The notes under the pieces are model-generated. The model did no database searches. It saw only the letters and a list, made by a program, of their open reading frames with translations, and was not told the DNA's origin. The position numbers and the translations under genes were made by a program. Shown piece by piece: positions 4,661-8,681 of a stretch of 8,681 bases of DNA (positions are counted from its first letter, which is position 1; each line of letters starts with the position of its first letter). The stretch covers positions 1 to 8,681 of the forward strand of contig DASVVS010000004.1 of NCBI GenBank assembly GCA_036386455.1, given 5' to 3'. This DNA is from AC-37 sp036386455 (lineage in GTDB: Bacteria; Actinomycetota; Thermoleophilia; Solirubrobacterales; Thermoleophilaceae).

Positions 4661-7413
4661 ATTATCTCGTTGACCTGGTGAAATGTCCCGCGGTTCTGCC
4701 ACGGGAACGGCGGCGTGTCCACCGCGCCGGCCGTCGTCGGCTCGTTCTGGACGCACTGCCGCGGCGTCGTCATCGGGCAGGTGGCCGGGTACTTCCACTG
4801 CGTCACGTCGGCGCCGCGCTCCTGCGTCAGGAACTGCACCGCCTGCCGCAGCGAGTGCAGCAGGATCGCGCGGCAGCGCTTCTGCACGACCGCGCGGCCC
4901 GACCCCTTGACGGGCTGCACCGTGGGCTCGCCGCCGCAGTAGAGGCGCGAGTAGCGGCCCTTCACGGAGCGGCCGAGCACGTTGCGCAGGTCCTTCTGCA
5001 CGTGGGTGCTCCACCTCCAGCCGAATCCGCCCAGGCCGAGCACGCGGCGCTCGACCGTGTCGAAGAGTTGCTGCCCGAGCGCGGGCTGGAACGCCTGGCG
5101 CACGAAGCGCGGCCACCACGCGTCCATCAGCAGCACGGCGGCGCTGTGCTCGTAGACGTTGTCGCCGTTCTCGTCGAGGCGGTTGCCGCCCGCGGCGCGC
5201 CACGCGTCGATCAGCCGCAGGAACTTCTCGTCGCGGCCCTGGGCGCGGCCGATCACGCGGCGCATCCAGCGGTACGGCTCCTCGGGGCGCAGGTCGCCGG
5301 TGGCCGCGCGGTTGACCGAGCGCGTGAGCCCCGCGAGGTCGGTCTTGCCCTTCTTCACGCGCAGCTCCTCCTGGAGCCGCCGGTGCAGGAGCAGGGCGTG
5401 GTGGACCGGGCCGTCGCCCCATTCGGTCGGGCCCTTCCGCCAGCCGACGCCCTCCTTGTTGTTCCACGAGATCACGATCTCGTCGCCGGCGCGCGGGCGG
5501 TTCGACGGCGGGACCTTCTTGAACGTGTAGGCCGCGGGGTCGAAGCCGATCCAGTCGCCCGTGCCGTCGCCGTTGAACGGGAGGTCCACGTCGCTGCCGC
5601 GGGCGTGCGCGGGGAAGTTGCCGGACTGCAGGAAGCCGACCTCGTCGCGGTTGGCGTAGAACCAGTTCTCCGTGCCCGGGAAGGGGCTCATCACCTTCTG
5701 GAACTCGCGCAGGCTGCGTGGCTGGTTCTCCGCCAGCCGGACGAACGACATGACCCCGTCGAGCTCGTGGAAGTTCACGCCCTTGGCCTTGGCGAGCGCG
5801 ACCGGCCTGCCCTTGACGGTCGCGTACGCGAACACCGGCCCGTGGACCGAGCGCATCGTCCGGTGCGTGATGCGCTCCGGCGGGCTCGGGTCGATCGGCG
5901 AGACCGGCGTGGTGACGGTCTGGTCGCGCATGGTGAACGGGCGGCACTGGCCCTTGTAGCGGTAGTGGGTGCTCCCCTGGCTCGGCGGCGAGCCGTCGGG
6001 GTTGCAGAGGAACTCCACGAACGTGTCCTGGTTGTCGCCGTTCGCGCTCGTCCCGCTCCAGACGAAGTCGGTCCCGTGGCCGATCAGCGGCCAGGGAGAG
6101 GCGCCCGGGAAGGTGACGCCGGACACGTCGATCCCGCCGCCGTGCAGCTCGTACTCGACGAAGATCTGCGGCGACCAGTAGTCCACCTGCGGCCCGGCGG
6201 CGAACAGGCCGCGGCCGGTCTGCGAGAGCTGCTTCGGCACCAGCACCGCGTTCGACATCGTCTCCGGGAGGGCGGCCTTGAGGCCGTTCACGGAGTGGAC
6301 CCAGGCCGGTACGCCGTCTCCCGCCGCGCTGCTCGACCCGGCGCCGGGACCCTCGACCTGGGGGTCGCGCGGGCGGATCGAGCCGAAGTCGGGGATCGCG
6401 TTGCGGCCGGCCTTCACGCGGCCGGTCTGGTCGCTCGGGTGCCTGTGGCGCGAGACCGTGAGCGCCTCCGGGTCGTTGGCGGTGCGGAGGTCGCGGAACG
6501 GCGCGCGCCAGCGGTCGCCGAAGCGGCGCTCGAAGGCTTGGCGCAGCTGCGAGTTGACCTCCTCGCCGCCGTTCGAGACCGTGAACTGCGTGACCAGCAG
6601 GACCGCCATCGCCACGCTGTCGGCCACGGTCCAGCGCTCGGGCCGCGCGCCGAGCGCCGGGTACTCGGCCGGCATCTGGCTCGGGTCGGCGTTCACCTCG
6701 TCGATGCGGCGGTTGATGCCGTCGACGTAGGCGAGCACGTCGATCTTCGCGCGCTCGCCGAGGGCGCCCCAGCGCTGCGGCAGGGCCTCGAACTGCCTCG
6801 TCAGCTCCTCGTCCGAGAAGTCCTGGTCGGTGAGCTGCGCCGCGTCGTCCTCGGCCGCGCTGGCGCCGGTCAGGCCGGCGAGCGTCCCCTTCGCGGTGCG
6901 CCGGATCGCGTCCATCATGAAGAGGCGCTCCTGGGCGGTGGCGTAGCCGGCGCCGAACATCAGGTCGGCGCGCGTGGACCCGTAGACGTGCGCCATGCCG
7001 AAGCGGGCGTCCCGGAAGATCGTGACCCCCGGTCGCGGCGTGGTGGTCGACCCGACGCCGCCCGGCATCGCCCCGAAGCGCGTGTCCTTGTAGAAGCGGC
7101 CGATGTCCGCGGGGCCGAGCGTGGCGGCGCGCGGCATGACGTCCACGTACAGCGGCTGCTGGTTCGTGAACGTGGCGGGCAGCTCGCCGCTCGTCTGGTT
7201 GGCCGCGAGCTCGGGCGCCTCGACCGACTCGCCCTCGCCCTGGGCCAGCACGGAGTTGAAGCCCTCGAACGAGGGGACGGTGAGCGGCGGGGGCTGGGCG
7301 TCGCCGCCGCCGGAGCCCGGACTGCCGCCGAGCGGTGGGAGCTGCGCGGACGCGCTGGCGGGAGCGAGCGCCAGCCCGAGCGCCATCGCGACCAACGCGG
7401 TCCCCCTCCGCAT
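4648..7413 (-). CDS. Secreted penicillin-acylase-family Ntn hydrolase (peptidase family S45)
   Basis: A 921-residue precursor of an N-terminal-nucleophile amidohydrolase. Relatives cleave the amide of beta-lactams, acyl-homoserine lactones or other N-acyl compounds; the substrate here is unknown. The signal peptide MRRGTALVAMALGLALAPAS ends at ASA|Q (residue 23). Residues 24-129 are an extension, at first Gly/Pro-rich. The alpha region begins GVTIFRDARFGMAHVYGST (from residue 129), then AGYATAQERLFMMDAIRR. The presumed autocatalytic nucleophile is Ser387 in ETMSNAVLVPK, giving a beta chain of about 535 residues. Beta-chain landmarks are GLFAAGPQVDYWSPQ, GGGIDVSGVTFPG, VWSGTSANGDNQDTF, TENWFYANRDEVGF, DEIVISWNNKEG and the C-terminal AVLLMDAWWPRF. 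Six cysteines in the beta chain could form three disulfides, fitting an extracytoplasmic protein. Length is close to other family members plus the extension. No clear Shine-Dalgarno; a palindrome lies 8 bases upstream. It is the first gene of the acylase/catalase pair. Confidence 0.95.
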   Translation of the reverse strand: MRRGTALVAMALGLALAPASASAQLPPLGGSPGSGGGDAQPPPLTVPSFEGFNSVLAQGEGESVEAPELAANQTSGELPATFTNQQPLYVDVMPRAATLGPADIGRFYKDTRFGAMPGGVGSTTTPRPGVTIFRDARFGMAHVYGSTRADLMFGAGYATAQERLFMMDAIRRTAKGTLAGLTGASAAEDDAAQLTDQDFSDEELTRQFEALPQRWGALGERAKIDVLAYVDGINRRIDEVNADPSQMPAEYPALGARPERWTVADSVAMAVLLVTQFTVSNGGEEVNSQLRQAFERRFGDRWRAPFRDLRTANDPEALTVSRHRHPSDQTGRVKAGRNAIPDFGSIRPRDPQVEGPGAGSSSAAGDGVPAWVHSVNGLKAALPETMSNAVLVPKQLSQTGRGLFAAGPQVDYWSPQIFVEYELHGGGIDVSGVTFPGASPWPLIGHGTDFVWSGTSANGDNQDTFVEFLCNPDGSPPSQGSTHYRYKGQCRPFTMRDQTVTTPVSPIDPSPPERITHRTMRSVHGPVFAYATVKGRPVALAKAKGVNFHELDGVMSFVRLAENQPRSLREFQKVMSPFPGTENWFYANRDEVGFLQSGNFPAHARGSDVDLPFNGDGTGDWIGFDPAAYTFKKVPPSNRPRAGDEIVISWNNKEGVGWRKGPTEWGDGPVHHALLLHRRLQEELRVKKGKTDLAGLTRSVNRAATGDLRPEEPYRWMRRVIGRAQGRDEKFLRLIDAWRAAGGNRLDENGDNVYEHSAAVLLMDAWWPRFVRQAFQPALGQQLFDTVERRVLGLGGFGWRWSTHVQKDLRNVLGRSVKGRYSRLYCGGEPTVQPVKGSGRAVVQKRCRAILLHSLRQAVQFLTQERGADVTQWKYPATCPMTTPRQCVQNEPTTAGAVDTPPFPWQNRGTFHQVNEIMGRR

Positions 7414-7421
7414 GGCCGGAA

Positions 7422-7432
7422 CTCTGTCAGAG
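7422..7432. repeat. 11-base palindrome CTCTG-T-CAGAG just upstream of the acylase start
   Basis: Perfect 5-base arms around one central base, 8 bases before the acylase ATG in the 66-base gap after the lipoprotein gene. It could be a small operator or a short hairpin masking the start; chance cannot be excluded. Confidence 0.3.
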
Positions 7433-7479
7433 CACGGGTGCCGGTGCGCCGCGCTCGCGGTGGCGCCCTGCGCGGCGGC

Positions 7480-8028
7480 TCAGACGTTCTCGGCGAGCTT
7501 CGAGATCTTCCAGCCCTCGCCGGACTTCTCGAGCTCGGCCTCGAGCGGGAGGTTCAGGATCGGCGAGGTGTACTTCACGGTCGCCTTGTCGCCCTGCTCG
7601 TCCACGCTGTCGACCTCTGTGCTCTTGAGCTTCTGCTTCGACGCCTCGTCGTACAGCTTGGAGATCTCCTCGACCCAGGTGTCGCACTTGCCGCCGATGC
7701 TGGCCTCCTCGGCCTGCTTGACGGCGCTGGGCGTGAGCATGCCGCAGACGGCCTCCTTGTCGCCGTTCGCCAGCGCGTTCTGGAAGGCCAGGAAGGCGCC
7801 CTCAGGGTCCTTGGCGTCGGCGGGCGGCTCCGTCTCGGTCTCCGTCCCCGGCTCCGTCTCGGTCGCCGGCTGCTGGGCCTGTTCGGTGGTCTGCTCGGTC
7901 TGAGCCTGGCCCTTGTCCCCCGTATCACCGCCCTCGTCGTCGCCTCCGCACCCGGCGACGAGGCCGAGCGTGACGGCGAGGGCGAGCAGGGCGGCGAGGC
8001 GCCTCAGATGGGCTGCGCGCGGGGGCAC
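7480..8028 (-). CDS. Lipoprotein with acidic linker and NTF2/DUF4878-like domain
   Basis: A 182-residue lipoprotein, probably anchored on the outer face of the membrane. The GTG start at 8028 gives an n-region with Arg/His, a Leu/Ala core and the lipobox V-A-G-C with lipidated Cys27. Residues 28-73 are an acidic, Thr/Glu/Gln-rich flexible linker (TETEPGTETETEPPADAK). Residues 74-182 form a compact domain beginning DPEGAFLAFQNALANGDKEA, a pattern common in actinobacterial lipoproteins of the NTF2/DUF4878 type. Cys95 (AVCGML) and Cys115 (GGKCDTW) may form a disulfide. A C-terminal strand-rich part ends with GEGWKISKLAENV, usual for the fold. The ligand is unknown and catalysis is unlikely. No in-frame ATG gives a usable signal peptide, so GTG is chosen. 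It lies 23 bases after the lectin gene and 66 bases before the acylase, so it may share a message with either. Confidence 0.88.
   Translation of the reverse strand: MPPRAAHLRRLAALLALAVTLGLVAGCGGDDEGGDTGDKGQAQTEQTTEQAQQPATETEPGTETETEPPADAKDPEGAFLAFQNALANGDKEAVCGMLTPSAVKQAEEASIGGKCDTWVEEISKLYDEASKQKLKSTEVDSVDEQGDKATVKYTSPILNLPLEAELEKSGEGWKISKLAENV
7825..7864. repeat. Two 16-base direct repeats coding for the TETEP linker
   Basis: CGGCTCCGTCTCGGTC occurs at 7825-7840 and 7849-7864, offset by 24 bases (8 codons). On the minus strand each copy encodes the Thr-Glu-Thr-Glu-Pro part of the lipoprotein linker. The in-frame offset suggests recent duplication in a spacer region. Confidence 0.75.
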
Positions 8029-8034
8029 GGCCCG

Positions 8035-8063
8035 AATCTAGCGAGCGGGAGCTACGGAATGAA
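8035..8063 (-). promoter_or_regulatory. Candidate leaderless promoter for the lipoprotein gene
   Basis: On the minus strand TAGATT (8040-8035) fits TANNNT and ends 6 bases before the GTG start, so transcription would begin at or next to the start codon. TTCATT (8063-8058) lies 17 bases upstream as a weak -35 (3 of 6 match TTGACA) inside the last codons of the lectin gene. There is no Shine-Dalgarno, which agrees with a leaderless message. Confidence 0.5.
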
Positions 8064-8501
8064 GCGCCAGCGCTGGTAGGCGCCGTCATTTGGCGCCATT
8101 GTGTAGATGTCCTCGGGAGTACCGTCGAGCGCGAGGCCGGTCGCCACGTTCACGAGCTGCCAGTAGCCCTCGCCGTCCGGGAACAGGCGCCACTTCTGGT
8201 AGGCGCCCTCGTTCGCCGAGTGGGCGTAGACCTGCCGGTCAGCGTTGCTGTCCAGCCGGCCGCCGAGGTTCTGGCCGCCTTCCATGTCCTCCCACCGGAA
8301 CGGCCCGCCGGTCTTGAACCGGTAGCCGATGTCCGCGTCCTCGACCTCCCAGAGGACTCCCTCGCCCTCGCCCGCGGGGACCACGTGCGGCGCGTCGGTC
8401 CAGAAGCCGGGGCCGCCGCGATTGGGGGTCGCCAGCTCGCGGCCGGTCGCCTTGCTCTGAATCCGGTACTCCCTGCCTATTTCCGGAGGTTGTTGTGCCA
8501 T
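8052..8501 (-). CDS. Ricin-B-type beta-trefoil (lectin-like) protein without signal peptide
   Basis: A 149-residue single beta-trefoil domain of the ricin B / CBM13 type, a fold that usually binds sugars. Three subdomains can be seen: REYRIQSKATGRELAT...LWEVED; YRFKTGG...GAYQKWRLFP; and GYWQLVNVATGLALDG...GAYQRWRFIP. Two carry the classic Q-x-W core motif (QKW, QRW) and the first a degenerate LWEV. NEGAYQKWRLFP and NDGAYQRWRFIP are near-identical, 41 residues apart. The ATG at 8501 starts directly into the domain with MAQQPPEIG, so there is no signal peptide, membrane segment or attached catalytic domain, unusual for secreted carbohydrate-binding modules. It starts 10 bases after the antitoxin stop and ends 23 bases before the lipoprotein start. 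Sugar binding is not certain, since many trefoils bind proteins or other ligands. Confidence 0.9.
   Translation of the reverse strand: MAQQPPEIGREYRIQSKATGRELATPNRGGPGFWTDAPHVVPAGEGEGVLWEVEDADIGYRFKTGGPFRWEDMEGGQNLGGRLDSNADRQVYAHSANEGAYQKWRLFPDGEGYWQLVNVATGLALDGTPEDIYTMAPNDGAYQRWRFIP
8073..8207. repeat. 12-base direct repeat marking duplicated trefoil subdomains
   Basis: CTGGTAGGCGCC occurs at 8073-8084 and 8196-8207, exactly 123 bases (41 codons) apart, coding on the minus strand for the shared G-A-Y-Q of the second and third Q-x-W segments. The spacing equals one beta-trefoil repeat unit. Confidence 0.7.
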
Positions 8502-8508
8502 GCCGCGG

Positions 8509-8514
8509 AGCCTA
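8509..8514 (-). promoter_or_regulatory. Candidate -10 box TAGGCT for the lectin gene, overlapping the antitoxin stop codon
   Basis: TAGGCT on the minus strand fits TANNNT and ends 7 bases before the lectin ATG, so the start site would fall at the A of ATG. Its first three bases are the antitoxin stop TAG. No convincing -35 is seen and there is no Shine-Dalgarno. Confidence 0.4.
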
Positions 8515-8681
8515 TGCGAACAGGGCCGGCTCCACCGGACCCACGCGAATCCGCGGACGCCCGCGATGCGTGACGAGGATCTGGACGCCCCCGGCGGCGC
8601 GCTCCATGTACCAGCCGAAGCGGTTGCGGAACTCGTGCGAGCCGACGGTGACGGCGGTCGGCTCGGAGGGAGTGGAGCTAG
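8512..8681 (-). CDS. Phd/YefM-family antitoxin, C-terminal 55 residues (start beyond window)
   Basis: An open frame enters from the right edge and ends at TAG 8514-8512. The visible end includes TVGSHEFRNRFGWYMERAAG and GVQILVTHRGRPRIRVGPV. This matches the Phd/YefM antitoxin core: strand, the helix with conserved Arg-Asn ('LRN/FRN'), G-x2-[IV]-x-[IV]-T, then R-G-[RK]-P. The family binds operator DNA as a dimer through this part and neutralises a toxin with the following tail. Here only VEPALFA follows the core, so the usual toxin-binding tail of about 25-35 residues is missing or very short. The gene downstream is a lectin, not a VapC/Doc/RelE toxin, so any toxin would have to be upstream, outside the window. 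An orphan DNA-binding regulator is an alternative. I identify the family from the motif pattern alone. Confidence 0.78.
   Translation of the reverse strand, partial: SSTPSEPTAVTVGSHEFRNRFGWYMERAAGGVQILVTHRGRPRIRVGPVEPALFA

Noticed and set aside
4652..5947. Extension of the catalase reading frame upstream, which would make a 741-residue protein.
   Set aside because: The added part overlaps the acylase in another frame and is Arg/Pro/Ala-rich without family features. Catalase homology begins right at ATG 4651.
7446..7466. GC hairpin (GCGCC ... GGCGC) between the lipoprotein and acylase genes, considered as a terminator.
   Set aside because: No T-run follows on the minus strand, the stem is five good pairs plus a mismatch, and such stems are common in GC-rich DNA.
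7103..7903. 266-codon Ser/Ala-rich plus-strand frame that looks somewhat protein-like.
   Set aside because: It covers the acylase signal peptide and the lipoprotein on the opposite strand. Its Ser-rich sequence mirrors their codons, and it has no recognisable domain.
4678..8079. 1133-codon open frame on the plus strand opposite the acylase and lipoprotein genes.
   Set aside because: Its translation is Arg/Ala/Val/Leu/His-rich with no domain, and it runs across two real minus-strand genes with clear signal peptides and family motifs. Long antisense open frames are expected at this GC content.

Overview
The window is very GC-rich with strong G/C third-position bias. It carries a bacterial-type leucyl-tRNA synthetase, secreted proteins with Ala-rich signal peptides, and start codons preceded by TANNNT boxes rather than Shine-Dalgarno sequences. 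This points to a high-GC actinobacterium. The lipoprotein and antitoxin styles remind me of the Thermoleophilia/Solirubrobacterales, but that placement is inference without a database search. I see no tRNA, rRNA, CRISPR array, insertion sequence or integrase. Every stretch over 70 bases belongs to a gene.

Left part (1-3738). leuS runs leftward off the window, with about 644 N-terminal residues present. It diverges across a 70-base gap from a rightward pair: an Ala/Glu/Arg-rich coiled-coil protein (2003-2635) and a RimJ/RimL-like GNAT acetyltransferase (2632-3216), joined by an ATGA stop/start overlap. A small secreted basic protein of unknown family (3262-3738, TTG start) follows. Its end overlaps the convergent catalase-family gene by 17 bases.

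Right part (3722-8681). Five genes read leftward with short gaps. In transcription order they are the end of a Phd/YefM-type antitoxin, a ricin-B-type beta-trefoil protein, a lipoprotein with an NTF2/DUF4878-like C-terminal domain, a large secreted penicillin-acylase-family Ntn hydrolase (S45), and a catalase-family heme protein. Acylase and catalase share an ATGA overlap and are very likely translated from one message. The lipoprotein and lectin genes each seem to have their own -10 box so close to the start that the mRNA would be leaderless.

No complete known system is assembled here. The most unusual parts are the acylase/heme-protein pair, where the catalase relative has lost the Gly-Asn-Asn catalytic motif, the antitoxin with almost no toxin-binding tail and no toxin downstream, and the recurring leaderless promoter layout. 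Joint function of the five leftward genes is not proven; a shared role in processing extracellular amides or acyl compounds plus oxidised lipid or peroxide is only a hypothesis.
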